From Bacillota bacterium (GTDB lineage: Bacteria > Bacillota > Clostridia > Oscillospirales > Oscillospiraceae), in NCBI GenBank assembly GCA_021768085.1, contig JAETOJ010000005.1, forward strand, positions 61,870 through 125,869: a stretch of 64,000 bases of DNA, written 5' to 3'. The notes beneath the pieces are model-generated. The model saw nothing but the letters and a program-made list of their open reading frames with translations. It did no database searches and was not told where the DNA came from. The translations under genes and the position numbers were made by a program. Shown here in pieces: positions 16,675 through 25,639 of the stretch. How positions within the stretch are numbered: position 1 is the first letter of the stretch; each line of letters begins with the position of its first letter.

Positions 16675-17751
16675 ATGTCTAAAACCCCAAATTACAAGCG
16701 CAAGCTGCCCATTTTAGCCAAGCTGCTGCTGGAGCGCAGCGATGAGGATCACCCCATCTCCCGGCAGGAGATGCAGGAGGAGCTGGCCCGGTGGGGGCTG
16801 TCCGCCGAGCGCAAGAGTCTTTACGACGACATGGAGCAGCTCCGGGAGCTGGGGCTGGATGTGCAGTCCCGCCGGGGCCGGGGGGGCGGCTGGTACATCG
16901 GCCAGCGGGACTTCGAGCTGGCGGAGCTGAAGCTGCTGGTGGACGCGGTGCAGTCCAGCCGGTTCCTTACCAAGCGGAAAAGCGACGCCCTCATCCACAA
17001 GCTGGAGGGGCTGGCCTGCGTCCACCAGGCCCGGCAGCTCCAGCGGCAAGTCTATGTGGATCGCCGGGTGAAAACCATGAACGAGAGCATCTTCTACAAC
17101 GTGGATCGGCTCCACGGGGCCATCGCCGCCAACCGGGTGATCACCTTCCGGTACTTCGAGTACAACGCCGCCCGGGAGCGGGTGTTCCGCCGGGAGGGGG
17201 CCAAATACCGGGTCACCCCCTTCGCGCTGGTGTGGGACAGCGAGAACTACTACCTGGCGGGCTGGGATGAGCTTCACAAGGAGGTGCGCCACTACCGGGT
17301 GGACAAGATGGCGGACATCGCCATGACCGGAATGAAAGGGCACGACCGGGGGGATTGGGATCCGGAGGGCTACGCCCGGCGGCACTTCGGGATGTACGCC
17401 GGACGGCCCTGCCCTCTGCGCCTGCGGTGCGAGAACCGGATGGCGGGGGTGGTCATCGACCGCTTCGGGCTGGACGTGTCCCTGGTGCCCGACGGGGAAG
17501 GGTATTTCACCGCCACGGTGGACGTGGTGGCCAGCCCGCCTCTGTGGGGTTGGCTGTTCGGCCTGGGGCCGGGGGTGGCGGTGCTCTCCCCCGACTGGGC
17601 GGTGGAGGAATTCAAAAATCAGCTCAAAGCGGTGGCGGCGGCGTATAATCCCGCCCCAGATGGGGCAGACTTCCTGAAAACGGACGAGACGCCGGATGCA
17701 GGAGGTACACAGCATGGAACGTCGGGGGGAGCTGGGACAGGAGCTATATGA
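16675..17751 (+). CDS. WYL-domain transcriptional regulator
   Basis: 358 residues. An N-terminal winged HTH of the HTH_11 type (residues ~8-65, ISRQEMQEELARWGLSAERK) is followed by a linker helix region and a WYL domain (~residues 138-225, with RVITFRYFEYNAARE and the YYLAGWD strand). A C-terminal WCX-like extension continues to ~330. The last ~25 residues are low-complexity (GGTQHGTSGGAGTG) and overlap the next gene by 38 bases. WYL proteins sense small ligands or nucleic acid ends. The start is ATG 16675, with AAAGGAGG 7 bases upstream. Confidence 0.9.
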   Translation: MSKTPNYKRKLPILAKLLLERSDEDHPISRQEMQEELARWGLSAERKSLYDDMEQLRELGLDVQSRRGRGGGWYIGQRDFELAELKLLVDAVQSSRFLTKRKSDALIHKLEGLACVHQARQLQRQVYVDRRVKTMNESIFYNVDRLHGAIAANRVITFRYFEYNAARERVFRREGAKYRVTPFALVWDSENYYLAGWDELHKEVRHYRVDKMADIAMTGMKGHDRGDWDPEGYARRHFGMYAGRPCPLRLRCENRMAGVVIDRFGLDVSLVPDGEGYFTATVDVVASPPLWGWLFGLGPGVAVLSPDWAVEEFKNQLKAVAAAYNPAPDGADFLKTDETPDAGGTQHGTSGGAGTGAI

Positions 17752-18376
17752 GCTGGGGCTGCGGCTGGGCAGGCTGGGCGCGGTGGCGGTGGGCAGCGGC
17801 GGCGGGCCGCTGGCTCGGGCACTGGCCCGGATCGCCGGGGGCGGCGCGGCCCTTTCTGGCGGCGAGGTGAAGTTCCACGACGGGGACTGCGCCGCCTGCG
17901 GGGCCTGGGTGGGGCGGTACTACAACCTGCCCGCCGCCCTGTTCGTCCGGCAGGACGGGGACGAGGTGGAGATCTACCTGTCCGACGGCCAGGGCCGCAG
18001 CTTCCACCGGCGGCTGGACGGGGGCGGCCCCGCCTCCGCCGTGGGGGAGTGGGATCTGCTGGCCGGGGCGGACTGCGCCTGGGCGGCCTGCCGGGTGGGA
18101 GAGCGCCGCTCCGACGGCGGGCTGGCGGCGGCGGAGGGCCCCGCGGCCCTCACCCTGGCCCTGGAGCGGCTGGGCTACGAGGTGGCCGACCGGCCGGTGC
18201 CCGGGGCGGTGCTGTTCCGGGCCGACCGGGAGGGGCTGTCCCTCACGGTGGAGCAGGGGGGCGCCACCCTCCGCCCGGTGGGGGAGGACGCCCTGGAGGC
18301 CGCCGCTGCCTTTGTGGACGAGCCCCAGGCGGTGCCCGCCTTCCGCCCGGAGGGGGATGGCCCGGAGCAGACGTAA
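17714..18376 (+). CDS. Hypothetical protein, 220 aa, coupled to the WYL regulator
   Basis: Not recognised with confidence. It starts at ATG 17714 (GGAGG at 17701-17705), 38 bases inside the WYL gene, so the two are translationally coupled and probably functionally linked. It is Gly/Ala/Arg-rich with no membrane helix. The segment KFHDGDCAACGAWVGRYYNL with its downstream strands vaguely resembles the C-terminal part of sugar-phosphate mutase-like proteins, but the catalytic Ser and metal loops of that family are not present, so that resemblance may be meaningless. The coding region is extremely GC-rich compared with its neighbours. Confidence 0.7.
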   Translation: MERRGELGQELYELGLRLGRLGAVAVGSGGGPLARALARIAGGGAALSGGEVKFHDGDCAACGAWVGRYYNLPAALFVRQDGDEVEIYLSDGQGRSFHRRLDGGGPASAVGEWDLLAGADCAWAACRVGERRSDGGLAAAEGPAALTLALERLGYEVADRPVPGAVLFRADREGLSLTVEQGGATLRPVGEDALEAAAAFVDEPQAVPAFRPEGDGPEQT

Positions 18377-18552
18377 CGCAGGGATCCCCCTGCCTGGACA
18401 ACGCGCGATCCAAAGAACCGCCCCCGCTGAAAGGCAGCCGCCTTCCAACGGGGGCTGTTTGATCTGATTTTCAGCCTCCACCCCTCCCCCCTTGCACCAA
18501 AAGCGGCAACCGCCGGGCCCGGCGCTCCGCTATGTCAAAGGGAGGTGTGACC

Positions 18553-18804
18553 TTGGAGAACGTCATTGTGGCGGCGCTGGCGCTGGTGGGCACCCTGGCG
18601 GGAACCTACTTTGCCAACCGAAAGAGCGCGGCCCTCATCGCCTACCGGCTGGAGCAGCTGGAGAAGCGGGTGCAGGCCCACAACAACCTGGTAGAGCGGA
18701 TGTACCGGCTGGAGGAGGCATTTAAGACCCACGAGGAGCTGGCGTCGGAGCGGCTGAAGGTGGCAAACCACCGGATTGAGGATCTGGAAAAGGGCACAGA
18801 CTGA
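18553..18804 (+). CDS. XhlA-like small membrane protein with coiled coil
   Basis: 83 residues from TTG 18553. That start is preferred over the in-frame ATG 18532 because AAGGGAGG (18538-18545) lies 7 bases before the TTG and inside the longer form. One N-terminal helix (ENVIVAALALVGTLAGTYF) is followed by a heptad-rich coiled coil (YRLEQLEKRVQAHNNLVERM...). This matches the hemolysin XhlA-like proteins common in clostridial prophages and chromosomes, often near holins. No lysis genes are adjacent here, so its role is open. Confidence 0.7.
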   Translation: MENVIVAALALVGTLAGTYFANRKSAALIAYRLEQLEKRVQAHNNLVERMYRLEEAFKTHEELASERLKVANHRIEDLEKGTD

Positions 18805-18891
18805 GACGGCGGGCGGCGTGGAGCAGCCCGCCGTTCCCGTGTGACCACCCCTGGTAAAAATTTAAGAATTGATGAAATGCGCGGTGGGCTA

Positions 18892-18928
18892 TTGACAGAG
18901 CAATATTATATGCTATATAATATTGCTC
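18892..18928 (+). promoter_or_regulatory. padR promoter with embedded 31-bp palindromic operator
   Basis: TTGACA (18892-18897), 18-bp spacer, TATAAT (18916-18921). Overlaying spacer and -10 is a perfect palindrome: GAGCAATATTATAT (18898-18911) and ATATAATATTGCTC (18915-18928) with a 3-bp centre. A repressor bound here would block RNA polymerase; PadR-family proteins recognise AT-rich dyads of this kind and often control their own operon. Confidence 0.85.
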
Positions 18929-19031
18929 GAAAACAAGCCCCGTAAAAAGCGGGGCCCCCGCAAAAGCGACGTTCAGCTTTTGTGGGGAGAGGAGGGGCAG
19001 CGGAGCGCAGTTTGCCCCGACGAAAGAAGGG

Positions 19032-19358
19032 ATGGCTTTGGCATTCGCAATGAGTCCCCAGCTGCTGGACGGCTGCGTGCTGGCGGTGCTGTCCCGGGGG
19101 GACGCTTATGGGTACATCCTAACCCAGCAGATGAAGTCCCGGCTGGACATCTCGGAGTCCACCCTTTACCCGGTGCTGCGACGGCTCCAGCGGGACGGAC
19201 TGCTCACGGTGTACGACCGGCCCTACCAGGGCCGCAACCGGCGGTATTACGCCATCACCCCCGTGGGCCGCACCCTGCTGGCCCGGCGGCGGCAGGACTG
19301 GGCCCAGTTCCGGGACGGCGTGGAGGAGCTTTTGAAGGAGGAAGATCAGGATGGATAA
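19032..19358 (+). CDS. PadR family transcriptional repressor
   Basis: 108 residues, winged helix of the PadR type: GYILTQQMKSRLDISESTLYPVLRRLQRDGLL is the recognition region (cited by position, residues ~32-63), followed by the wing with YYAITPVGR. The start is ambiguous: ATG 19032 is very close to the AAGAAGG at 19024-19030, while TTG 19038 has better spacing. It is the first gene after the palindromic promoter at 18892-18928, with a structured ~100-base leader, and overlaps the DUF1700 gene by 8 bases. The layout indicates negative autoregulation of a two-gene operon. Confidence 0.93.
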   Translation: MALAFAMSPQLLDGCVLAVLSRGDAYGYILTQQMKSRLDISESTLYPVLRRLQRDGLLTVYDRPYQGRNRRYYAITPVGRTLLARRRQDWAQFRDGVEELLKEEDQDG

Positions 19359-20511
19359 ACTGACCTATTTGGCCGAGCTGGCGGAGGGGCTGGCCCGGTG
19401 GGTGCCGGAGCGGGAGCGGCAGGACATCCTGCGCTACTACGCGGAATACTTCGAGGAGGCCGGCCCCGACAAGGAGGGCCAGGTGGTGGCCGAGCTGGGC
19501 GACCCCTGGGCACTGTCCTGCCGTCTGGCGGTAGAGGGCGGCTACGTCACCCAGCAGGCGGCGGACAGCTGGACGCCCCAGCAACATAAGCGGAAGCTGG
19601 GGCCCCTTGTGGCGGTGGCCATCGTGGCCTGCGTGGCCATTGTGGCGGTGTCGGTGGCCCGGACGGCGGCCAGTGTGGGCGGCTGGATCGGGCGGCTGGT
19701 GTCGGGCAACACCGCCAATGTGGCCCAGGTGGAGGAGGGCACCGGGTTTGTGACCATCCCGGAGCTCGATGGGGAATATATTATTGAGGGCACGGAGTAT
19801 GTGGGCGGCTTTTGGAACGCGGCGGACAATACCCTGGCGGCGTTCCAGGAGATCGACGTGGACGCCAGCATCGCCAACGTGACCGTCACCGGCGGGGACG
19901 ATTACACCCTGTCCATCGGTTCGGACACCACTCTGGGGGGCTACAGCCTAAAGTGGGAGATCAAAAACGGCGTGCTGAACATTCGGGACGCCGGCTCGGC
20001 GGGCCATGTGGAGATCAACAACTGGGACGACTTCAAAAACATCTTCGGCGTCAACGCCAGCGCCATGGATGTACTCATCACCATCCCCGAAGGGGCGGTG
20101 CTGAACAAGCTCCAGGTCAAAACCGGCCTGGGCGGTGTGTTTCTCAGCGACCTGGATGTGGAAAAGACGCTGGAGGCCAAGACCGGCATGGGCGATGTGG
20201 AGTGCTACGAGATCCGCGCCTATGACGATGTGAAGCTGGAGAGCGGCATGGGCGACGTGACCCTGGCCGTCACCGAGCCGTACAGCGGCACGGAGTTCGA
20301 CCTCAAGACCGGCATGGGCACCATCGAGGCCCAGATAGATGGCCTGGAAAAGGATTGGGATTACGAGGCCAAGACCGGCATGGGCACCGTGACCCTCAAC
20401 GGAGACAGCCGGGGCACCAAGGTTGAGCGCAAGGGAACGGGCGACTACAAACTGGACGCCGAGACTGGCATGGGAGACGTGAACCTGTATTTCCAGGACG
20501 ACCGGTGGTAA
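19351..20511 (+). CDS. DUF1700-DUF4097 fusion, putative envelope-stress adhesin-like protein
   Basis: 386 residues. Residues ~1-65 form the DUF1700 helical domain (LAELAEGLARWVPERERQDI), usually a separate cytoplasmic protein. A membrane helix is at ~82-104, followed by a ~270-residue DUF4097 region outside. The latter contains at least six near-repeats of (K)TGMGDV/SGMGTV spaced ~24 residues apart, as expected for a right-handed parallel beta helix. PadR/DUF1700/DUF4097 clusters occur widely in Firmicutes and respond to envelope signals; here the last two are one chain. The function is not established. Confidence 0.88.
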   Translation: MDKLTYLAELAEGLARWVPERERQDILRYYAEYFEEAGPDKEGQVVAELGDPWALSCRLAVEGGYVTQQAADSWTPQQHKRKLGPLVAVAIVACVAIVAVSVARTAASVGGWIGRLVSGNTANVAQVEEGTGFVTIPELDGEYIIEGTEYVGGFWNAADNTLAAFQEIDVDASIANVTVTGGDDYTLSIGSDTTLGGYSLKWEIKNGVLNIRDAGSAGHVEINNWDDFKNIFGVNASAMDVLITIPEGAVLNKLQVKTGLGGVFLSDLDVEKTLEAKTGMGDVECYEIRAYDDVKLESGMGDVTLAVTEPYSGTEFDLKTGMGTIEAQIDGLEKDWDYEAKTGMGTVTLNGDSRGTKVERKGTGDYKLDAETGMGDVNLYFQDDRW

Positions 20512-20548
20512 AATAAGCACCCGGCGGCTGAGCCGCCGGGTGCTTATT
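20512..20548. terminator. Bidirectional terminator
   Basis: Perfect 17-bp stem from AATAAGCACCCGGCGGC (20512-20528) to its complement (20532-20548), 3-base loop, between the convergent DUF4097 gene and the PFL gene. Confidence 0.93.
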
Positions 20549-20559
20549 TGTTGTCCGCG

Positions 20560-21918
20560 TCAGTTCTTCAGGCTGTGCAGGGGGGCGGGGATCCGGCCCC
20601 CCCGGGCCACGAAGTCGTCCGCGCCGCCGGTGTGGCAGGGCATCACCGGGGCGGAGCCCAGCAGCCCGCCGAACTCCACCACGTCCCCCACCCCCTTCCC
20701 CGGGGCAGGGATGATCCGGACGGCGGTAGTTTTCTGGTTCACCATGCCGATGGCGGCCTCGTCGGCGATGATGGCTGCCAAAGTGGCGGCGGAGGTGTCG
20801 CCGGGGACGGCGATCATGTCCAGCCCCACGGAGCACACGCAGGTCATGGCCTCCAGCTTGTCCAGGGTCAGCGCCCCGGACTGGGCGGCAGCGATCATGC
20901 CCTCGTCCTCGCTCACCGGGATGAAGGCCCCGGACAGCCCGCCCACCGAGGAGGAGGCCATCACGCCCCCCTTTTTCACCGCGTCGTTGAGCAGGGCCAG
21001 GGCGGCGGTGGTGCCGTGGGTGCCGCACACCTCCAGCCCCATCTCCTCTAAAATCCGGGCCACGCTGTCCCCAATGGCTGGGGTGGGAGCCAGGGACAGA
21101 TCCACAATGCCGAAGGGCACGCCTAAGCGGGCGCTGGCCTCCCGGGCCACCAGCTGGCCCATGCGGGTCACCTGGAAAGCGGTCTTTTTGATGGTCTCCG
21201 CCACCACGTCGAAGGGCTGGCCCTTCACCCGCTGGAGGGCGTGGTGCACCACCCCGGGGCCGGACACCCCCACGTTGATCACCCGCTCGGCCTCTCCCAC
21301 GCCGTGGAAGGCCCCGGCCATGAAGGGGTTGTCCTCCACCGCGTTGCAGAACACCACCAGCTTGGCGCAGCCAAAGCCGCCCTTGTCGGCGGTGCGCTCC
21401 GCGGCGGCCTTGATGGTCTCGCCCATGAGGCGTACCGCGTCCATGTTGATGCCCGCCTTGGTGGAGCCCACGTTGACGGAGGAGCACACCATGTCGGTGA
21501 CGGCCAGGGCCTCTGGTATGGCGGCGATAAGCTTTTTGTCCCCCTCGGTCATGCCCTTGTGCACCAGGGCGGAGAAGCCGCCGATAAAGTTGACACCCAC
21601 CGTCTTGGCGGCCTTGTCCATGGTGGCGGCGAAGGGCACGTAGTCCGCCGTGCGGGACGCTCCGGCCACCAGGGCCATGGGGGTGACGGAGATGCGCTTG
21701 TTGACGATGGGGATGCCGAATTCCGTCTCGATGTCCTCCCCGGTTTTCACCAGCTTCTCGGCGGAGGTGGTGATCTTGTCATAGATCTTCCGGCAGGCGG
21801 CGGCAGGATCCGGGTCGCAGCAGTCCAGCAGGTTGACGCCCATGGTGATGGTGCGCACGTCCAGGTGCTGGTGGTCGATCATCTGGATGGTCTGTAAAAT
21901 GTCGTTGGTATTGATCAT
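20560..21918 (-). CDS. PFL family protein (UPF0210/DUF711)
   Basis: 452 residues, full length for UPF0210. It begins [20 protein letters not shown] and carries the conserved [16 protein letters not shown] segment. The structural relatives are pyruvate formate-lyase-like barrels, but no glycyl radical motif is visible and the function is unproven. In many clostridia and archaea it is encoded next to an ACT-domain UPF0237 protein exactly as here, which suggests an amino-acid-regulated pair. The start is ATG 21918, behind AAAGAGG on the minus strand. Confidence 0.9.
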   Translation of the reverse strand: MINTNDILQTIQMIDHQHLDVRTITMGVNLLDCCDPDPAAACRKIYDKITTSAEKLVKTGEDIETEFGIPIVNKRISVTPMALVAGASRTADYVPFAATMDKAAKTVGVNFIGGFSALVHKGMTEGDKKLIAAIPEALAVTDMVCSSVNVGSTKAGINMDAVRLMGETIKAAAERTADKGGFGCAKLVVFCNAVEDNPFMAGAFHGVGEAERVINVGVSGPGVVHHALQRVKGQPFDVVAETIKKTAFQVTRMGQLVAREASARLGVPFGIVDLSLAPTPAIGDSVARILEEMGLEVCGTHGTTAALALLNDAVKKGGVMASSSVGGLSGAFIPVSEDEGMIAAAQSGALTLDKLEAMTCVCSVGLDMIAVPGDTSAATLAAIIADEAAIGMVNQKTTAVRIIPAPGKGVGDVVEFGGLLGSAPVMPCHTGGADDFVARGGRIPAPLHSLKN

Positions 21919-21942
21919 GGCAGAAAACCTCTTTTTCTACTA

Positions 21943-21961
21943 CCCCCGCCTTCGGCGGGGG
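21943..21961 (-). repeat. Intercistronic hairpin
   Basis: CCCCCGCC and GGCGGGGG around a 3-base loop lie between the ACT gene and the PFL gene. No U-tract follows, so it is more likely an RNA processing or stability element than a terminator. Confidence 0.55.
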
Positions 21962-21969
21962 AGTGGACT

Positions 21970-22239
21970 TTAGATCCGGTGCATGGCGTCGAAGATATCC
22001 TCCCGCTGGACGCGGATATCCAGGTTCCGCTCCTGGCCGGCCTGGGCCAGATCCTCCCGCAGGCGGGCGAAGGGCACCGTGGCCTGGGATGCGTCCACCA
22101 GCATGATCATGGTGAAATACTCCTGTAAAACCGTCTGGCTGATGTCCAGCACGTTGACGTTCTTCTCGCTGAGCAAGGCGCACACGGCGGCGATGATGCC
22201 CACCTGATCCCTGCCGATGACGGTGACAATTGCTCTCAT
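21970..22239 (-). CDS. ACT domain-containing protein (UPF0237)
   Basis: 89 residues, essentially a single ACT domain (IVTVIGRDQVGIIAAVCALLS) of the UPF0237/GcvR-like type, which binds amino acids and signals to a partner. The start ATG overlaps the stop of the Nudix gene by 4 bases (ATGA) and the PFL protein follows. The product is cytoplasmic, with the expected length. Confidence 0.92.
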   Translation of the reverse strand: MRAIVTVIGRDQVGIIAAVCALLSEKNVNVLDISQTVLQEYFTMIMLVDASQATVPFARLREDLAQAGQERNLDIRVQREDIFDAMHRI

Positions 22240-22709
22240 AACGTTTCCTCCTCATCCGGGGTGTGATAGATAATCTCGCTGTATGCCACGCCGGCGCGGG
22301 CCAGAAGAAAGGTCCGGCGGCGGTTGGCGATCATGTCCTGGGGTAGCTCCTCCGTTGAAAACCAGGCCATGGCGCTGCACTTCTCCGGCTCTTGAATGGC
22401 GGGCTCCCCCGTCCAGTCCCTGACCTCAAAATAGAGGTCATAGTAAGTGGGCTCCTTCACCCGGTGGCTCAGGTGGAGAAACCGAACCGCCTCGGGCCGG
22501 GCCACAAGGCCGGTCTCCTCCAAGACCTCCCGGCAGGCCGCCTGGGAGGCGGTCTCCCCTTCCTCCACATGGCCGCTGCCCGCAAAGTCCCATTTTCCGT
22601 CCATATAGCCGGTATTGGCCCGCCGGTGGAGCAGTACCTCCTCCCGGCCCTCCCGCTCCCGCAGGATAACGGGCAAAACGGCGGCATAACTCTTAAAATG
22701 CCGGTTCAT
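22236..22709 (-). CDS. Nudix hydrolase
   Basis: 157 residues. The Nudix box at residues 46-68 (from GHVEEGET to REVLEETGL) is intact, with the glutamates that bind the metal. It hydrolyses nucleoside diphosphates linked to another moiety; the substrate is not predictable. It is cotranscribed with the YfbR-like nucleotidase upstream (12-base gap) and the ACT gene downstream (4-base overlap), suggesting a nucleotide-housekeeping operon. Confidence 0.93.
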   Translation of the reverse strand: MNRHFKSYAAVLPVILREREGREEVLLHRRANTGYMDGKWDFAGSGHVEEGETASQAACREVLEETGLVARPEAVRFLHLSHRVKEPTYYDLYFEVRDWTGEPAIQEPEKCSAMAWFSTEELPQDMIANRRRTFLLARAGVAYSEIIYHTPDEEETL

Positions 22710-22721
22710 GATTTTGCCTCC

Positions 22722-23297
22722 TTATTGCAGCTCGTCCAGCGTCAGGGAGAATGCCGGGAGAAACCGTTCCATGAACCACTCCAGCTCCTCCATGTCCATC
22801 TCCCGCAGCGCCGTTAGGGTCTGCTCGGCGGCCTTTTTGAACTCGGCGTTGCCCGCCTTCCCCTCCTCCACGCACTTGATGTAGGCGGACAGCTTATCCG
22901 CCGCCTTCACATAGCGGCGCACCTCGGGGTCGCTCTCCCGTACCAGGGGGGCGTAGGCGGGGGCCAGCTCCTCCGGCAGCATGGACAGCAGCTTGTCCTG
23001 GGCCGCCGCCTCCACCTGCCTGTAGGCATTTTTCAGCAACGGGTTATAATACTTGATGGGGGTGGGCATATCACCGGTGATGATCTCGGGCGCGTCGTGG
23101 AACAGGGCCGCCGTTGCGATTTTGTCCGGCTCCAGCTCCTTGTGGAACACGTCCCGGCCGATGACCGCCAGGGCGTGGGCCAGCACCGCCGCCTCGTAGG
23201 AGTGCTCCTGGACGTTTTCCGTCCGGGTGTTGCGCATCAGCGCCCACCGGGCGATGTACCGCATCCGGAAGATGTAGGCAAAAAAGCTGTGACTCAC
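22722..23297 (-). CDS. HD-domain 5'-nucleotidase, YfbR-like
   Basis: 191 residues. Metal ligands of the HD fold are visible: His32 (VQEHSYEAA), His67-Asp68 (LFHDAPEIITGD) and an Asp in AADKLSAY near residue 133. YfbR of E. coli removes phosphate from deoxyribonucleoside monophosphates; this protein has the same length and motif order. The start ATG 23297 overlaps the stop of the yfhO-like gene by 4 bases, so the whole minus-strand block 26573-20560 may be read as one transcript. Confidence 0.88.
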   Translation of the reverse strand: MSHSFFAYIFRMRYIARWALMRNTRTENVQEHSYEAAVLAHALAVIGRDVFHKELEPDKIATAALFHDAPEIITGDMPTPIKYYNPLLKNAYRQVEAAAQDKLLSMLPEELAPAYAPLVRESDPEVRRYVKAADKLSAYIKCVEEGKAGNAEFKKAAEQTLTALREMDMEELEWFMERFLPAFSLTLDELQ

Positions 23298-25639
23298 GGG
23301 GCATCCCGCCTTTCCGCATTGTATTTTTTCTTCTTTTGATTCCTAATGGTGAAGGCCGCCGCCAGTCCCGCCGCCGCCAGCACCCCCAGCGCCAGCCCGG
23401 GGATCAGCCCCGGGGCGGTGTACCGCAGTTCCACCTCATGGGCCCCGGCGGACAGCTCCAGCATCAAAAACGTATCCAGCCAGCGGCCCGTCTCCACCCG
23501 TTTTCCATCCACATAAGCCGTCCAGCCGTCCTCGGCGGGGATGGTGGTGCACAGCGTCCGGGAAACATCCGCCGGGACGGACAGCACCACCCGGCCGCCT
23601 TTCCCCACCGATGTGACCTCCACATTGTCCAGCCGCTCCACCGCGGCCCGGAGGGCGTCCATATCCAGCGCCCACACCGTCCCCGTCCAGGCCCGGTCGT
23701 GGCGGACGGTGACCGTCCACTCCTCCCCAGGGCCGGGCGCGCCCAGATAGTGGACGGACGCCGCCTCGCTGGAGCCCAGCCACAACAGATGCTGGCCGTT
23801 CACCAGCACCTCCCGCAGACCGCTGGCGGACAAGTCCATGTAAAGGGGTTTCCCATTCCCCCGCAGGCGCAGGGTGGTTTCGCCGTCGGCTGTCTCCGCC
23901 TCCGCCGCCAGCGGCGCAAAGAGGGCGGCCTCCTCCCCCAGCAGGGCGGAATACAGCCCGTTCTGCCGCTGGAAAGGGGTTTCCCCTGTCAGCCCCTGTC
24001 CCCCATCCTCTGCCAGAAAGGCCAGGGGGAGAACATCCGGAGCCCGCCACAGCGTCAGCCCGCCGGACTGGGCGATTGAGCTGTACTCCGGGGGCATGGC
24101 ATCCGCCGTAATGGTGTAGCCCTGGCCCAGCAGGGCGTCGGCGGCGGGGGTAGCGCCGTAGCTGGCGCACCACATCCAGGTCTGAGCGTAGCCCAGCTCC
24201 TTCGTCAGCCGGTTCACGTCGTAGTTGTAGAGGCTGCTATAGTGGGTGAGCCCCGGGTAGTCAAAGGACAGGGGGCTGTTGTGGCCCCGGTCGTCGGTGG
24301 CCCCCAGCCGGAAAAAGGATCCGTCCGCGTCCACACGGGCCGCCTCCACCAGCTCCTCGTTGGCTTCGTAGTAGGCCCGGTAGGCCCCATAGGAGTCGCA
24401 GCCAAACTGCCCCATGAGCCCCGAAAGAATCCCCATCGTATTCAATCCAAGTTCCAATCCCGTCAGGCATACCAGTGCCCCGGCCACCGCCTGGGTGAGC
24501 CCCTCTCCCTTCCGCCGCCGCAGGCCCTTCAGCAGCTGCCCCAGAGCAGGGGCCGCCAGATAGAGCAGGGCAAAGGACACCACAAAGGAGTACCGGAAGG
24601 GGAACCAGTTGGGCCGTTGGAACAGGTGCCACGCCTTGTCCAGCGGGGAGAGCAGCAGGGACGCGAGGAGCACCGCCAGCAGCCCGCCGTTGGCCAATTT
24701 CTCCCGCCGGGAGAACCAGGGGAGGAAGAAGTACGCCGCGGCCAGCACCAGGGCGGCGGAGCCGCAGAACAGATAGACGGCGGAGCCGCTTGAGATGGGG
24801 CGGTACTGCCCCGGCCGGAGCTGGGACAGGATATCCAGTGGGGTGCAGGCCAGCAGGCCGGGGTAGTCCACGTTGCCGCCGCTGAATTTGCCGTTGAACA
24901 TGGCCAGGAAGGTAGGCAGCCACAGCCACGCGGTCAGCCCCAGCGCACAGGCCGCTCCCCCGAAGAACCGGCCCAGAATCCGCCCCAGAGCCTTCTTTTT
25001 GGGCCGCAGGACGAGCAACCGGGCGCACAGGTACAGGGCGCAGAATATGCCGATCATGTAGGAGATATACCAGGTGGAGATAAAACACACGCTGAGGGCG
25101 GCGATGAACGGCCCCGCCCCCCGACCCGCCAGGATCCGCTCCAGGGCCAGCAGAATCAGGGGCAGCCAGATCACCCCGTCCAGCCACATGATGCAGATGG
25201 CGTACACCGCATTGTAGGACATCAGCGCATAGCACACCGAGGCAAACACCGCCACCTCGTCCCCCGCCGGATACCGCCGCCGGATAAAGAGGCAAAAGGT
25301 CAGCCCTGCCAGGGCGATCTTCAGCACCGCTAAAAGCAGCAGCCCCATCGGCATATGTTCATTGGGCACAAAGAGGGTCAATAATGACAGCGGGCTGGAC
25401 ACATAATAGGAGAACACCCCGATGTAGGACGTGCCCAGGGCCTTGCTCCAGGAGAAGAACAGGTCGCCATTTTTCAGGGCGCAGAAAAACTCCACATACT
25501 GGGTGGACATATCGGAGATGAGAATGGTGTTGTCCCCAAAGGGGGCCATGCCCAGGGCGGCGAACACCGCCAGCATCACCAGCCCTGGAATCAGGAAAGA
25601 CAGGGCGGGGGCCGCCCAGCGTTCAAGCCTCGCCTTCAT
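23294..25639 (-). CDS. yfhO: YfhO family membrane protein
   Basis: 781 residues. Some 12 membrane helices span residues ~12-400, a large extracytoplasmic domain ~400-750 follows, and there is one last helix (LIPGLALGVLAAAGLAAAF) with a basic tail. This is a GT-C-like glycosyltransferase fold. In Bacillus subtilis YfhO works with the lipid-linked sugar transferase CsbB to decorate lipoteichoic acid. Here the gene overlaps a GT2 gene of the CsbB type by 17 bases, the same pairing. Conserved acidic loop residues follow TM1 (FGDNTILISDMSTQY). Substrate assignment is by analogy. Confidence 0.9.
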   Translation of the reverse strand: MKARLERWAAPALSFLIPGLVMLAVFAALGMAPFGDNTILISDMSTQYVEFFCALKNGDLFFSWSKALGTSYIGVFSYYVSSPLSLLTLFVPNEHMPMGLLLLAVLKIALAGLTFCLFIRRRYPAGDEVAVFASVCYALMSYNAVYAICIMWLDGVIWLPLILLALERILAGRGAGPFIAALSVCFISTWYISYMIGIFCALYLCARLLVLRPKKKALGRILGRFFGGAACALGLTAWLWLPTFLAMFNGKFSGGNVDYPGLLACTPLDILSQLRPGQYRPISSGSAVYLFCGSAALVLAAAYFFLPWFSRREKLANGGLLAVLLASLLLSPLDKAWHLFQRPNWFPFRYSFVVSFALLYLAAPALGQLLKGLRRRKGEGLTQAVAGALVCLTGLELGLNTMGILSGLMGQFGCDSYGAYRAYYEANEELVEAARVDADGSFFRLGATDDRGHNSPLSFDYPGLTHYSSLYNYDVNRLTKELGYAQTWMWCASYGATPAADALLGQGYTITADAMPPEYSSIAQSGGLTLWRAPDVLPLAFLAEDGGQGLTGETPFQRQNGLYSALLGEEAALFAPLAAEAETADGETTLRLRGNGKPLYMDLSASGLREVLVNGQHLLWLGSSEAASVHYLGAPGPGEEWTVTVRHDRAWTGTVWALDMDALRAAVERLDNVEVTSVGKGGRVVLSVPADVSRTLCTTIPAEDGWTAYVDGKRVETGRWLDTFLMLELSAGAHEVELRYTAPGLIPGLALGVLAAAGLAAAFTIRNQKKKKYNAERRDAP

